64,000 nt of DNA. Origin: Catenovulum agarivorans DS-2. Lineage in GTDB: Bacteria; Pseudomonadota; Gammaproteobacteria; Enterobacterales; Alteromonadaceae. The translations under genes and the position numbers were made by a program. The notes under the pieces are model-generated. The model did no database searches, was not told the DNA's origin, and saw only the letters and a list, made by a program, of their open reading frames with translations. The stretch spans positions 25,731 to 89,730 of the forward strand of contig NZ_ARZY01000018.1 in assembly GCF_000568405.1 (NCBI RefSeq), given 5' to 3'. Position 1 is the first letter of the stretch. Each line of letters opens with the position of its first letter. Shown here in pieces: positions 9,106 to 17,792 of the stretch.

Positions 9106-9349
9106 TCACGATAACAGCCTATATACAGGCGTTACAACCAATGTTGAACGCCGTTTTCAAGAACACATGTCCCAAGCTAAACCTGCTGCTAAATACTTCA
9201 GAGCTAGAAAGGCGATTTCAGTTGAACTATCGCATGCCTGTATATCCAAAAGACAAGCTTATCAACTTGAATACAAAATAAAACGTTTAAATAAATGCTT
9301 GAAAGAACAACTGGTGAGAGGTTTATTAGATATAAACCAGTTATTGTAA
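9106..9349 (+). pseudogene. GIY-YIG endonuclease (UPF0213/YhbQ-like), 5' part cut off by the prophage
   Basis: The remnant starts at CACGATAACAGC and reads HDNSLYTGVTTNVERRFQEHM. This is the YIG half of the GIY-YIG fold with the family's conserved Arg. A later segment, AKYFRARKAISVEL...YQLEYKIKRL, contains the catalytic-type Glu. The first strand with the GIY motif (normally about 10 residues, ending RC-x-DNSLYTG) is missing. The open frame can be extended to a TTG at 9086, but those residues would be coded by phage end DNA and do not match the family. The most likely history is that the phage inserted after codon 10 or so of an intact gene. A chimeric product would lack the first catalytic strand. 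Confidence 0.7.
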
Positions 9350-9361
9350 CCACGTTAATCG

Positions 9362-9964
9362 TTAGCTGTTTCGCTCTCTTTTATTATCAATTGTTGGCTC
9401 ACAGCCTTGTAACAATCTTTTGATATTTGGAATATGTCTAATAATGATTAAAGCAGTTAACATACACACAGCGTAAGTATATTTAGGTTTTAGCAACCAT
9501 ACAAACAGAGGTGCAAGTGACACTGCAACAATAGATGCAATAGAAGAGTAGCGTGTTTTATAAGCAGTCACTATCCAAGTTAATGCCAAAGCGACTCCAA
9601 GCTCCAAACCTATAGGTAGTAATACTCCAAAGGCTGTCGCTACGGCTTTTCCTCCTCTAAATTTGTGATAGATTGGGAATATATGGCCAATACAGCAACT
9701 GATCGCGATTAAACCTAATTCCAATGGTTGGAAGCCTAAAAAATAAGCGCCCCACAATGGGATAGTCCCTTTAAATACGTCAATAGTGAAAGTACAGATA
9801 GCAGGTTTAAAACCAGCTATTCGATACATATTGGTCGCTCCTGGGTTTTTTGAACCGTGTTCAATTGGACTAGATGTATTGAATAGGCGGGATGTTATGC
9901 GAGCGCCAGACATCGAACCGATTAAATAGGCAGCAACTAGCATAATTAATAGGGATGTTGACAT
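9362..9964 (-). CDS. plsY: Glycerol-3-phosphate acyltransferase PlsY
   Basis: This inner-membrane enzyme moves an acyl group from acyl-phosphate to sn-glycerol 3-phosphate, the first step of phospholipid synthesis. The 200-residue protein shows the family's three signatures: AAYLIGSMSGA near the start, GSKNPGATNMYRI (Ser/Asn loop), and CIGHIFPIYHKFRGGKAVATAFG (glycerol-phosphate site), plus several membrane helices. The start at 9964 (MSTSLLIML) matches the family N-terminus; a GTG 14 codons upstream would add a tail not usual in PlsY. It is transcribed divergently from folB, as in many gammaproteobacteria. Confidence 0.95.
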   Translation of the reverse strand: MSTSLLIMLVAAYLIGSMSGARITSRLFNTSSPIEHGSKNPGATNMYRIAGFKPAICTFTIDVFKGTIPLWGAYFLGFQPLELGLIAISCCIGHIFPIYHKFRGGKAVATAFGVLLPIGLELGVALALTWIVTAYKTRYSSIASIVAVSLAPLFVWLLKPKYTYAVCMLTALIIIRHIPNIKRLLQGCEPTIDNKRERNS

Positions 9965-10073
9965 AGAGTTAGGTTTTTTCCAAAGATAAAACAGGGTAAA
10001 CTGCACAAGCTTAGAGCTTACAATATTTCTTAACTCAATTCACCAAGCTGTCATAATTAATTTAGGTGCAAAA

Positions 10074-10424
10074 ATGAAGGACATTGTGTTTATTCACAAT
10101 TTGACCATAGAAACCATTATCGGGGTTTTTAATTGGGAGCATAAAATTAAACAAAGTTTAATACTTGATTTAGATATTCAGTGGGATAATTCAGCACCTG
10201 CTGCTAACGATGATTTATCATTAGCACTTGACTATTCAGCAGTTGCCGACTTTACACAAATCTATTGTAGTGCTCGTCAATTTGAGTTGATAGAAACCTT
10301 AGGTGAAAAGTTGTGTCAGGTCTTGTTCAAAAAATTTCCAATAGAAGAGATCAGGTTAAAAATAACTAAGCCGGATGCGCTTGAAAACGCTCGTGTAGGA
10401 ATAGTAATTGAGCGGGCGCGTTAA
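10074..10424 (+). CDS. folB: Dihydroneopterin aldolase
   Basis: Converts 7,8-dihydroneopterin to 6-hydroxymethyl-dihydropterin and glycolaldehyde in folate synthesis; the enzyme works as a soluble octamer. The 116-residue length is normal. It opens with the family pattern IHNLTIETIIGVFNWE, has the substrate-binding ELIETLGE (Glu74) and the catalytic ITKPDALENA (Lys99). Its stop codon shares a base with the start of folK, which makes the product of the next step, so the two are co-translated. It is divergent from plsY across a short promoter region. Confidence 0.95.
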   Translation: MKDIVFIHNLTIETIIGVFNWEHKIKQSLILDLDIQWDNSAPAANDDLSLALDYSAVADFTQIYCSARQFELIETLGEKLCQVLFKKFPIEEIRLKITKPDALENARVGIVIERAR

Positions 10425-10912
10425 TGACATTAGTAGCAGTTAGCCTAGGCACAAACAAGCAAACTGAATTTCATCTAAAAAAAGCAATCTTCTTGCTTCG
10501 GCCTTTTATTGAAGATATGTCTATATCTCCAGTATATGAGAGCGAGCCGGTGAAATTCGGCGGAGAGAATTTTAACAACATCGTTTTTGGTGGTAATACT
10601 GAATTGACTCTAAACCAATTGGTAAGATTACTAAAATCGGTAGAGAATCAATATGGACGTAACCGGAGTGCGCAAAACAAATCTGAGATCACCTTAGATT
10701 TAGATTTATTGTTTTACGGGAATGAAGTCACAGAGCAACCTTTGAGTCTACCAAGAGGCGAAATAACAGAAAATGCATTTGTTTTATTTCCACTGTGTGA
10801 TATTTACCCTAGTCAACTTCACCCTAAACTGAATAAAACTTATAGTCAGTTAAAGGCTGAGTATAACAACCCACAACAAAAACTTTGGACTATTAACTTT
10901 CATTGGGATTGA
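10424..10912 (+). CDS. folK: Hydroxymethyl-dihydropterin pyrophosphokinase
   Basis: Transfers pyrophosphate from ATP to 6-hydroxymethyl-dihydropterin, the step after FolB. The 162-residue protein has SLGTNKQTEFHLKKA at the start, SPVYESEPV, a GRNRSAQNKSEITLDLDLLFYG segment with the Mg-binding DLD aspartates, and LPRGEITENAFVLFPL. The segment usually read as R-x-x-PR-x-LDLDLL is slightly altered (SEITLDLDLL), as in other marine FolK proteins of this shorter type. It overlaps folB by one base and ends three bases before uppP. Confidence 0.93.
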   Translation: MTLVAVSLGTNKQTEFHLKKAIFLLRPFIEDMSISPVYESEPVKFGGENFNNIVFGGNTELTLNQLVRLLKSVENQYGRNRSAQNKSEITLDLDLLFYGNEVTEQPLSLPRGEITENAFVLFPLCDIYPSQLHPKLNKTYSQLKAEYNNPQQKLWTINFHWD

Positions 10913-10915
10913 TAG

Positions 10916-11713
10916 ATGTCGATTATAGAAATTATTGTTTTAGCATTAATACAGGGACTCACCGAGTTTTTACCCATATCAAGCTCAGCGCATTTGATTT
11001 TACCTTCACAAATTTTAGGGTGGCATGACCAAGGGTTAGCGTTTGATGTAGCTGTTCATGTTGGCTCTCTTGCCGCGGTTGTTATTTATTTTAGAAAAGA
11101 AGTAAAAACTATATTGGCAGCCATGCTACGGCAACTAACGAATAAAACATCTTCAGCGGATGCTAAACTTGGCTGGTTAGTCGCGCTGGCGACAATTCCT
11201 GCTTTATTATTTGGACTCGCTTTTAAAGATATAATAGAGGTTTACGCTCGCTCTACCGCTGTTATTGCAACCACAACTATAGTATTTGGTTTATTACTTT
11301 GGTGGGCTGATGCAAAAGCAAAACAAACACTATCAATGAATCTGTTAAGTTGGCAAAAGGCTTTAATTATTGGCATTGCTCAAGCGATTGCGATGATACC
11401 TGGAACATCTCGTTCCGGCATAACTATAACGGCTGGATTATTGCTAGGGCTAAGCCGCAGTGAAGCGGCAAAATTTTCTTTTTTGATGTCGATTCCAATT
11501 ATTTTAATTGCTGGTTCTTATCAGACACTCAAATTAGCCACAGGGACTGAGCTTGTAGATTGGAATGCTATTATTTGGGGAACTTCTTTATCTTTTGTTA
11601 GTGCTTATGCATGTATTTACTTTTTCTTGTCGGTAATCGAAAAGATGGGCATGTTGCCTTTTGTGGTATATAGACTGATTTTGGGTGGGATACTAATAGC
11701 GCTCATGTTCTAG
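10916..11713 (+). CDS. uppP: Undecaprenyl-diphosphatase UppP (BacA)
   Basis: This integral membrane enzyme removes a phosphate from undecaprenyl diphosphate to recycle the lipid carrier for cell wall building; extra activity gives bacitracin resistance. The 265-residue length is typical. Both active-site motifs are visible: [16 protein letters not shown] at 14-29, with Glu17 and the Ser cluster, and [21 protein letters not shown] around residue 160, with the catalytic Arg. About seven or eight membrane helices can be followed. It sits directly after folK in one operon. Its last codons form half of an 11-bp inverted repeat (11693-11725). Confidence 0.96.
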   Translation: MSIIEIIVLALIQGLTEFLPISSSAHLILPSQILGWHDQGLAFDVAVHVGSLAAVVIYFRKEVKTILAAMLRQLTNKTSSADAKLGWLVALATIPALLFGLAFKDIIEVYARSTAVIATTTIVFGLLLWWADAKAKQTLSMNLLSWQKALIIGIAQAIAMIPGTSRSGITITAGLLLGLSRSEAAKFSFLMSIPIILIAGSYQTLKLATGTELVDWNAIIWGTSLSFVSAYACIYFFLSVIEKMGMLPFVVYRLILGGILIALMF

Positions 11714-11725
11714 TAGCGCTATTAG
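11693..11725. terminator. Inverted repeat over the uppP stop codon
   Basis: CTAATAGCGCT at 11693-11703 pairs perfectly with AGCGCTATTAG at 11715-11725, with an 11-base loop containing the uppP stop. No clear T-run follows, so it is either a weak terminator for the folB-folK-uppP operon or an mRNA 3'-end stabiliser. The convergent yaaA ends 25 bases further on. Confidence 0.45.
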
Positions 11726-11749
11726 CTGGTTAATGCAATTGTTGTTTGG

Positions 11750-12523
11750 TTATTGCTCTTTACGACAAAAAACAGGCTTGATGTCCGTAGAGAGCTCTGG
11801 GCTATACTGATAACCTGCCATTTCAAATTTGCGTAATCCATCGAGCGTTTCAATTTCGTTTTCAATTAGGTATCGAGCCATCAACCCCCGAGCTTTTTTA
11901 GCAAAAAAGCTGATAGTTTTGTACTGTCCATTTTTCCAATCTTTAAATTCTGGGCTAATAATTTTTCCGTTAAACTCTTTAGCTTTTACTGATTTAAAAT
12001 ATTCATTCGAAGCTAGATTTACCAAGGTTTTTCCGTTTACTTCATCAGCTAACTCATTTAGCTTATTAGTAATAATATTGCCCCAGAATTGATACAGATT
12101 TCGCCCGCGCGGGTTTTCAAGTTTAGTCCCCATCTCTAAACGATAAGGCATCATTAAATCGAGTGGTTTTAGCAGGCCATACAATCCAGATAATATCCTT
12201 AAGTGTTGCTGAGCATATTCAATTGCAACAGGTTTTAAGTTGTATGCATCTAACCCCGTATAGACATCACCATTAAACGCAAACAGAGCTTGTTTGGCAT
12301 TGTCTAAGGTAAAAGTATCGGTCCAGTCGGCAAAGCGAGCAGCATTCAAACCTGCTAATTTGTCGCTAATGCCCATTAGGTTTGACAAATCAAGCGGTGT
12401 TAACTTTTTGCATACATCAGCAAGGTCTTTACTGTCGGCTAATAGCTCAGGCTGAGTATATTCTGATGTGGGCACATCTGTTTCGTAATCTAAATTTTTA
12501 GCTGGAGAGATAACTATAATCAT
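11750..12523 (-). CDS. yaaA: Peroxide stress protein YaaA (DUF328)
   Basis: In E. coli YaaA lowers free intracellular iron and protects DNA during peroxide stress; it is a DNA-binding protein of the DUF328/UPF0246 family. The 257-residue protein opens with [15 protein letters not shown] and contains the family stretches [41 protein letters not shown] and [13 protein letters not shown]. Length and start agree with E. coli YaaA. The gene is monocistronic and convergent with uppP. No OxyR site could be made out by eye. Confidence 0.95.
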   Translation of the reverse strand: MIIVISPAKNLDYETDVPTSEYTQPELLADSKDLADVCKKLTPLDLSNLMGISDKLAGLNAARFADWTDTFTLDNAKQALFAFNGDVYTGLDAYNLKPVAIEYAQQHLRILSGLYGLLKPLDLMMPYRLEMGTKLENPRGRNLYQFWGNIITNKLNELADEVNGKTLVNLASNEYFKSVKAKEFNGKIISPEFKDWKNGQYKTISFFAKKARGLMARYLIENEIETLDGLRKFEMAGYQYSPELSTDIKPVFCRKEQ

Positions 12524-12596
12524 AAAACAACTAGACTTTAATAAACTAAAGTCTAAGTGTAACTCGAAATACCGTTAGTTTACAGAGGCTTTCGAC

Positions 12597-14135
12597 TTAG
12601 AATTCGTCGGGGTTTAGTTCTCGTATAGTGGTAAATAATTCATAATTTTCCAACATGATATCAACGAGTCTGGGCTCAAATTTTTTCCCAGATTCTTCTT
12701 TTAATAATGCTTTAATTCTGTCATCACTCCATGGCTCTTTGTAGCTGCGCCTTGAGCCTAATGCATCAAACACGTCGGCTATTGCGACTATTCTGGCTTC
12801 AAGTGGGATTTTCTCCCCAATGAGTCCATCTGGGTATCCAGTTCCATCCCAATTTTCATGATGATGCCTGGCAATTTTTGCGCCCGCTTTGGTTATTGGT
12901 TTGCGAGAGTTTTTCAGTAAATCACCTCCTATTTCTGCATGCCTGAGCATAATGCTCCATTCCTTTGCATCTAACTTGCCGGGTTTATGCAGAATTTGCT
13001 CTGGTATCGCAATTTTACCAACATCATGCAGTGGCGCTGCGTGGGTTAGAGTGCTAACAAATTTTTCATCGCAGCCATACAAACTCGCTAGTTCATGGCA
13101 AATTAAAGAAACGCGTTTAACATGTGCGCCAGTTTCTTTACTGCGCATCTCAATAGCATCGCCTAGTATATATATCAATTCAGCTTGTGTAGTTGTCAGG
13201 TCTTCTCGGTAGGTTACATTTTCGAAAACGAGCGCTATATTGGTCGCGTAGATTTCTAATAAACGAATATGGAATTCATCAACTGGCTGTGTAAATTGTG
13301 CCAAAAGTACTGACTCAGTTAGATCAGCTGTTTGATAGTAGCCAACATAAATATTCTCATCTATGTACGTTTTTTTATTGGCGAACGCACTGTCTATAAG
13401 CGCTTTAGATTTATCCGAAATATTGATACTGCTGTAGTTGTGACCGTAGCCAACGTAATTACCTGTTGCACCGAGTATGATTTTATCGTCGTCGGTATAT
13501 TTGTCAGTTGAAGTGTGAGCGACATACAGTGATGAGCATTCAATTTCTAATAAATCGAAAAGTTGTATAAGTGAAGCGGAACCAAATTCGATTATAGAGT
13601 GCGTTTTTAGAATGTTAGTTGACGCTGACACTAGCCGTTGGAACCCGTTTAGACTCTTTTCTATGGTGACTATGTCTCTGTAAGACCTTATGCCTGAAAA
13701 AACACATGTTGCAAGTTTGCGAGCGGTTAGCTCTGTTTTTTCCTTGTAATCGTTAATGTCGTAATCTCTAATAACTTGCTCTTCAGGGGCTGTTCCTGCT
13801 TGGCCGGTGCGTAAGATAAGGCGGATAGATTTGTTTTGTAATTCGGTTCTTATCCAATGGACTAAGTCTAATCCGGCGTGATCGGTTTCCATGACAACAT
13901 CAACAAAAGCCAGTGCGATATCTTGCTCTTGTTGTAAGATTGCTTTAGCTTCCGAGCCGCTATATGCGTTGAGTAACTGGAGCTTTCTTCCTTCGATTTC
14001 CAGATCGTTTAACACTAACCCTGTAACCTGATGAATAAAGTTATCATCGTCAACCACTAATATTTTCCAATATTGTGTTTCTTTTTGTTCAGTAATCGTG
14101 TCTTCGGCAAACTCAAATAAGTCGTTATCACTCAT
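12597..14135 (-). CDS. Response regulator with DUF3369 and HD-GYP domains
   Basis: A 512-residue cytoplasmic regulator. Residues about 20-145 form a receiver domain with VVDDDN, the phosphorylation Asp in AFVDVVME, and the conserved Lys in YKEK. The middle (about 160-310) fits the sensory DUF3369 domain. The C-terminal HD-GYP domain has HDVGKIAIPEQIL and HHENWDGTGYPDGLIG, both with intact metal ligands. It should therefore break down cyclic di-GMP in response to a histidine kinase, which is not encoded nearby. The ATG at 14135 is preferred to a TTG three codons upstream. A single-gene unit. Confidence 0.9.
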   Translation of the reverse strand: MSDNDLFEFAEDTITEQKETQYWKILVVDDDNFIHQVTGLVLNDLEIEGRKLQLLNAYSGSEAKAILQQEQDIALAFVDVVMETDHAGLDLVHWIRTELQNKSIRLILRTGQAGTAPEEQVIRDYDINDYKEKTELTARKLATCVFSGIRSYRDIVTIEKSLNGFQRLVSASTNILKTHSIIEFGSASLIQLFDLLEIECSSLYVAHTSTDKYTDDDKIILGATGNYVGYGHNYSSINISDKSKALIDSAFANKKTYIDENIYVGYYQTADLTESVLLAQFTQPVDEFHIRLLEIYATNIALVFENVTYREDLTTTQAELIYILGDAIEMRSKETGAHVKRVSLICHELASLYGCDEKFVSTLTHAAPLHDVGKIAIPEQILHKPGKLDAKEWSIMLRHAEIGGDLLKNSRKPITKAGAKIARHHHENWDGTGYPDGLIGEKIPLEARIVAIADVFDALGSRRSYKEPWSDDRIKALLKEESGKKFEPRLVDIMLENYELFTTIRELNPDEF

Positions 14136-14216
14136 GTTTAACAAGTGTCAATTATTAAAACTTATTAAAAGTGTAGACCAATTTATTAAGATGCGACTGT
14201 AAATCAATAGATTTAA

Positions 14217-14243
14217 TTAAGGCCAGATAGACACTGGCCTTAG
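14217..14243 (-). terminator. Inverted repeat after proS
   Basis: TAAGGCCAG (14218-14226) and CTGGCCTTA (14234-14242) form a 9-bp stem with a 7-base loop, 18 bases past the proS stop. On the proS strand it is followed by TTAATT rather than a pure T-run, so termination strength is uncertain. Confidence 0.5.
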
Positions 14244-14259
14244 ATTGGAGAGTTGAAAA

Positions 14260-15978
14260 CTAGAGGAGGTTTTTAATGAAATCGAAAACTTGATCAATTT
14301 CAAGTGACTGTTTTTCACCAGTCATACGGTTTTTATATTCAACTTTGCCTTCATCTAGGTTGCGTTCACCAATAACAACCACATGTGGTACACCCACTAG
14401 TTCCATATCAGCAAACATAACACCTGGGCGCTCCTTTCTATCATCGAATAAAACATCTATACCCGCATCTTGAAATGCTTGGTATAACTTATTTGCAACT
14501 TCAGGAATACGATGCGATTTGTGCATGTTCATTGGTAATATACCCACTTGGAAAGGGGCTATTGCAGCAGGCCATTTTATTCCATATTTATCGTGGTTTT
14601 GCTCGATCGCTGCGGCAACTATGCGTGAAACACCTATACCGTAACAACCCATAGTCAGTGTTTCATGTTTACCTGATTCAGTTAAAACACCGGCTTTCAT
14701 AGCTTCGCTGTATTTGGTGCCCAATTGGAATATGTGTCCAACTTCAATCCCTCGTTTAATACTGAGTGTCCCTTGGCCACATGGGCTTGGGTCACCTTCA
14801 ACAATATTGCGAATGTCTGCTGTTTTATAGTTATTGATATCTCTATCCCAGTTTGCGCCAGTTAAGTGAAAACCTGTTTCATTTGCACCGCAAACAAAGT
14901 CTGCTAAATGCGCAGCGCTATAGTCAACAATAACAGGGACACTTAAACCTACAGGGCCGATAGAACCCGCATCACAATTAGCTGTTTGTTTAATTTGTTC
15001 TTCGGCAGCAAAGGTTAATGGAGCAAAAACTTCTGGGAACTTTTCTGCTTTAACTTCGTTTAACTCGTGATCACCACGCAGTACTAATGCAACAACACCT
15101 TCAGCTTCACCTTCGTCATTTGCTCCAACAACTAATAGCGTTTTAACGGTTTGTTTATGGTCGACTTTTAATAATTCGCTTACTTCTGCAATACTATGGG
15201 CATTTGGCGTTGCTACTTTGTTTAATTGTTCGTTTGCTTGTGGACGTTCACCTTCAGGTGCCAGTGCCTCGGCTTTTTCTATGTTGGCTGCATAGTCGCT
15301 GCCATTACTGAAGACGATGGCATCTTCACCTGACTCGGCTAAAACATGGAATTCGTGTGATGTACTTCCACCAATTGAACCTGTGTCAGCTAGCACTGGC
15401 CGATACTCTAAACCTAAACGGTCAAAAATATTACAGTATGCTTGATGCATTGTTTGGTAAGTTTTTTCTAAACAATCGCTGTCTAGATGGAATGAATAAG
15501 CATCTTTCATTAAAAACTCACGTGAACGCATAACCCCAAAACGAGGGCGAACTTCATCACGGAATTTAGTTTGCACTTGATACAGATTAATCGGCAGTTG
15601 TTTGTAACTGCTTATTTCCTTACGAACTAATTCGGTAATAACCTCTTCGTGAGTCGGGCCTAATAAAAAAGGTCGTTGATGTCTGTCTTGTATACGAAGT
15701 AACTCTGGCCCAAATTTATCCCATCGTCCTGATTCTTCCCACAGATCTGCAGGCTGCACAACTGGCATCAAAACCTCGATGGCTCCAGCTTTGTTCATTT
15801 CTTCGCGGACGATGTTTTCGACTTTGCGTAAAACTTTTAACCCCGAAGGTAGCCAAGTGTATAAACCTGATGCAAGTTTGCGGATCATACCCGCTCTAAG
15901 CATAAGCTGATGGCTGATTACCTCAGCATCGGAAGGGGTTTCTTTTTGTGTAGCTAATAAATATTGAGTAGTGCGCAT
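14260..15978 (-). CDS. proS: Prolyl-tRNA synthetase
   Basis: Charges tRNA-Pro with proline in the cytoplasm. The 572 residues equal the E. coli enzyme. It is the bacterial type: a class II core with the motif 2 region [20 protein letters not shown], the YbaK-like editing domain inserted between about 225 and 400 ([31 protein letters not shown]), then [14 protein letters not shown] (motif 3) and a C-terminal anticodon-binding domain with [18 protein letters not shown]. Start [19 protein letters not shown] is as in relatives. Downstream is a hairpin. Confidence 0.98.
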   Translation of the reverse strand: MRTTQYLLATQKETPSDAEVISHQLMLRAGMIRKLASGLYTWLPSGLKVLRKVENIVREEMNKAGAIEVLMPVVQPADLWEESGRWDKFGPELLRIQDRHQRPFLLGPTHEEVITELVRKEISSYKQLPINLYQVQTKFRDEVRPRFGVMRSREFLMKDAYSFHLDSDCLEKTYQTMHQAYCNIFDRLGLEYRPVLADTGSIGGSTSHEFHVLAESGEDAIVFSNGSDYAANIEKAEALAPEGERPQANEQLNKVATPNAHSIAEVSELLKVDHKQTVKTLLVVGANDEGEAEGVVALVLRGDHELNEVKAEKFPEVFAPLTFAAEEQIKQTANCDAGSIGPVGLSVPVIVDYSAAHLADFVCGANETGFHLTGANWDRDINNYKTADIRNIVEGDPSPCGQGTLSIKRGIEVGHIFQLGTKYSEAMKAGVLTESGKHETLTMGCYGIGVSRIVAAAIEQNHDKYGIKWPAAIAPFQVGILPMNMHKSHRIPEVANKLYQAFQDAGIDVLFDDRKERPGVMFADMELVGVPHVVVIGERNLDEGKVEYKNRMTGEKQSLEIDQVFDFIKNLL

Positions 15979-16051
15979 TTAAGCAAATTCCATGAATAAA
16001 ACGAAAAATGAGTATCTATATCTGTTAGGTGTATATTTTATGCCAGTAAAT

Positions 16052-16687
16052 CTATTTGTCATCTAAATACTGTTCGTCGTAAAAGGTCCTTACCCAAGAA
16101 GGGGCATAAATTATCCCAATTGTCATGGTCATACCATTTAAAAGTGCTTCAGGGAAAGCGAGCAAAACCAGTAAAATAAGGTAATTGTCGAATACAAGTT
16201 CCCAGCTATATTGGCCTGTTAGTGCCAATATGCCAGAAATACTGAGCATTTTTAAACAAATCGATAAGGCACCAGCAAAAAATCCACAAATAAATACATA
16301 GATAAAAAAGTGCCGCGGCAATTTATGATAGCTAATAACATAAACCAGGTAGGTTGTTAGTGCCGGAATACATACACCACAGATTAGTTGCATATAGGCA
16401 TTATCCCATTGATAGCTGCCGAGCATGCAATTGATTAATGTTGCAATAAAACCTGCATAAATAGCTAATCGGGGGCCAAGAAACAATGTGCAGGCCGACA
16501 TCCACAAAAAGTGAACTTCTAAGCCATCATAGATACTCGCTTGAATTGACCATAATATGGTAAGCAATGCTGTATAACCGAAAAGAAGGTGTTGTTTGTT
16601 TTTCTCTGTCATTAAAAGCCGAAGTGTACTTTTATCAAAAGCTAAGTAAGCGACAGCAAAAAATACCAAGAGGTTTAACAGCATCAT
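16052..16687 (-). CDS. CbiM-like membrane protein (energy-coupling factor type)
   Basis: A 211-residue protein with six or so hydrophobic segments. The segment YDGLEVHFLWMSACTLFLGPRLAIYAG resembles the core of CbiM-family proteins (PF01891), the substrate-binding membrane part of cobalt/nickel uptake systems. The N-terminal Met-His metal motif of true CbiM is not seen, and no CbiN, CbiQ or CbiO partner genes lie nearby. Proteins of this stand-alone type are widespread in marine gammaproteobacteria without a proven role. The family call is from pattern recall. It follows xthA by six bases on the same strand and may be co-transcribed. Confidence 0.6.
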   Translation of the reverse strand: MMLLNLLVFFAVAYLAFDKSTLRLLMTEKNKQHLLFGYTALLTILWSIQASIYDGLEVHFLWMSACTLFLGPRLAIYAGFIATLINCMLGSYQWDNAYMQLICGVCIPALTTYLVYVISYHKLPRHFFIYVFICGFFAGALSICLKMLSISGILALTGQYSWELVFDNYLILLVLLAFPEALLNGMTMTIGIIYAPSWVRTFYDEQYLDDK

Positions 16688-16693
16688 TTTACC

Positions 16694-17500
16694 TTATTTA
16701 AAAGTTGTCCAAATTGGCGCGTGGTCAGAGGGTTTTTCGATACCACGCAACTCGTAGTCAATGTCACTTTCAACCGCTCTCGCACTCAATGCTGGAGTGG
16801 CTAATACTAGGTCAATTCGCAGGCCTCTGTTGTCGTCAAATCCTCTAGAGCGATAGTCAAACCAGCTATATCTCTCAGTCGTTTGTGGATGTAAGTTTCT
16901 GTATGTGTCAGTAAAGCCCCAAGCTAATAAAGTATTCAACCATGCTCTTTCTTCAGGTAAAAATGAACACTTACCAGTCTTTAACCATCTTTTGGCGTTG
17001 GCTTCACCAATACCTATGTCTAAGTCTGTATGTGAAATGTTCATGTCTCCAATTATGGCAATGTTTTGCTCTGGTGAATAATTGTTATTAAGCTCAGCCA
17101 TTAAATCTTGATAAAATTTTTCTTTTGCTGGAAATTTTATTGGATGATCGCGATTTTCACCTTGTGGGAAATAACCGTTAAATACAGTCACATCTTGTCC
17201 TTGCTCGTCTTGGTACGTAGCAATGATCATTCTTCTTTGCGCATCTTCATCGTCGGTTTTAAAGCCTTTTTGCACAAAAGTTGGTTTTTGCTTAGACACT
17301 AAAGCTACGCCATAATGTGCTTTTTGACCGAAAAATTCGACGTGATAGCCCATGTCTAAAATTGCTTGCAAAGGAAAAGCATCGTCATGGACTTTTATTT
17401 CCTGCAGTCCAATCACATCTGGTTGATGTTTATCTATTACTGCTTGTAATTGGTGTAAGCGAGCTCTTAAGCCGTTTATGTTGAATGAGATAATTTTCAT
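16694..17500 (-). CDS. xthA: Exodeoxyribonuclease III
   Basis: Class II AP endonuclease and 3'-5' exonuclease that repairs abasic sites and removes blocked 3' ends. The 268-residue protein shows the EEP-fold catalytic set: [22 protein letters not shown] with the metal-binding Glu, [27 protein letters not shown] (Asp and Asn), [19 protein letters not shown], and the terminal PSDHAPIW with the catalytic His. ATG at 17500 ([10 protein letters not shown]) fits the family start; an in-frame ATG three codons upstream is less likely. It is divergent from dnaK. Confidence 0.97.
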   Translation of the reverse strand: MKIISFNINGLRARLHQLQAVIDKHQPDVIGLQEIKVHDDAFPLQAILDMGYHVEFFGQKAHYGVALVSKQKPTFVQKGFKTDDEDAQRRMIIATYQDEQGQDVTVFNGYFPQGENRDHPIKFPAKEKFYQDLMAELNNNYSPEQNIAIIGDMNISHTDLDIGIGEANAKRWLKTGKCSFLPEERAWLNTLLAWGFTDTYRNLHPQTTERYSWFDYRSRGFDDNRGLRIDLVLATPALSARAVESDIDYELRGIEKPSDHAPIWTTFK

Positions 17501-17718
17501 AAAATGCATTAATTAAATTTAGTTTGTGTGAAGTTTAGGGATTTGTTTTTGCCTTGGCAAACTTAAGGCGAGTCAATTTGTTCGAAAAAACGGCAAACGT
17601 AAGGTTATTTTTAATTTATTTGGCATTTGTGGCTTGAAAAGGCTAAATGCAGCCTTACTTATAGGTCAAGGCTATAAAGCAGACGACTTTTAGCAACAAA
17701 TTTTTTTTAGTATGGGTA

Positions 17719-17746
17719 TTGAATACTGAATAGAAAGACCCCACTA
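17719..17746 (+). promoter_or_regulatory. Possible sigma-32 (heat-shock) promoter of dnaK
   Basis: TTGAA at 17719-17723 is followed, 15 bases on, by CCCCACTA at 17739-17746. This fits the heat-shock consensus (CTTGAA, 11-16 bases, CCCCATNT) better than a sigma-70 promoter. It lies 47 bases before the dnaK start, about where heat-shock promoters sit. A second CTTGAA at 17633 has no good partner. Confidence 0.5.
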
Positions 17747-17792
17747 AAAAAGCAGGTTTTTAACACATTTAATTTATTCGGAGATTTTCCAA

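Noticed and set aside
9086..9349. Intact GIY-YIG nuclease starting with TTG at 9086
   Set aside because: The first residues (MFFRGL) do not match the GIY strand and are coded by the phage end; the family match begins only at 9107.
17633..17661. CTTGAA at 17633 as a second heat-shock promoter of dnaK
   Set aside because: The matching -10 (CCTTACTT) is poor compared with the site at 17719-17746.
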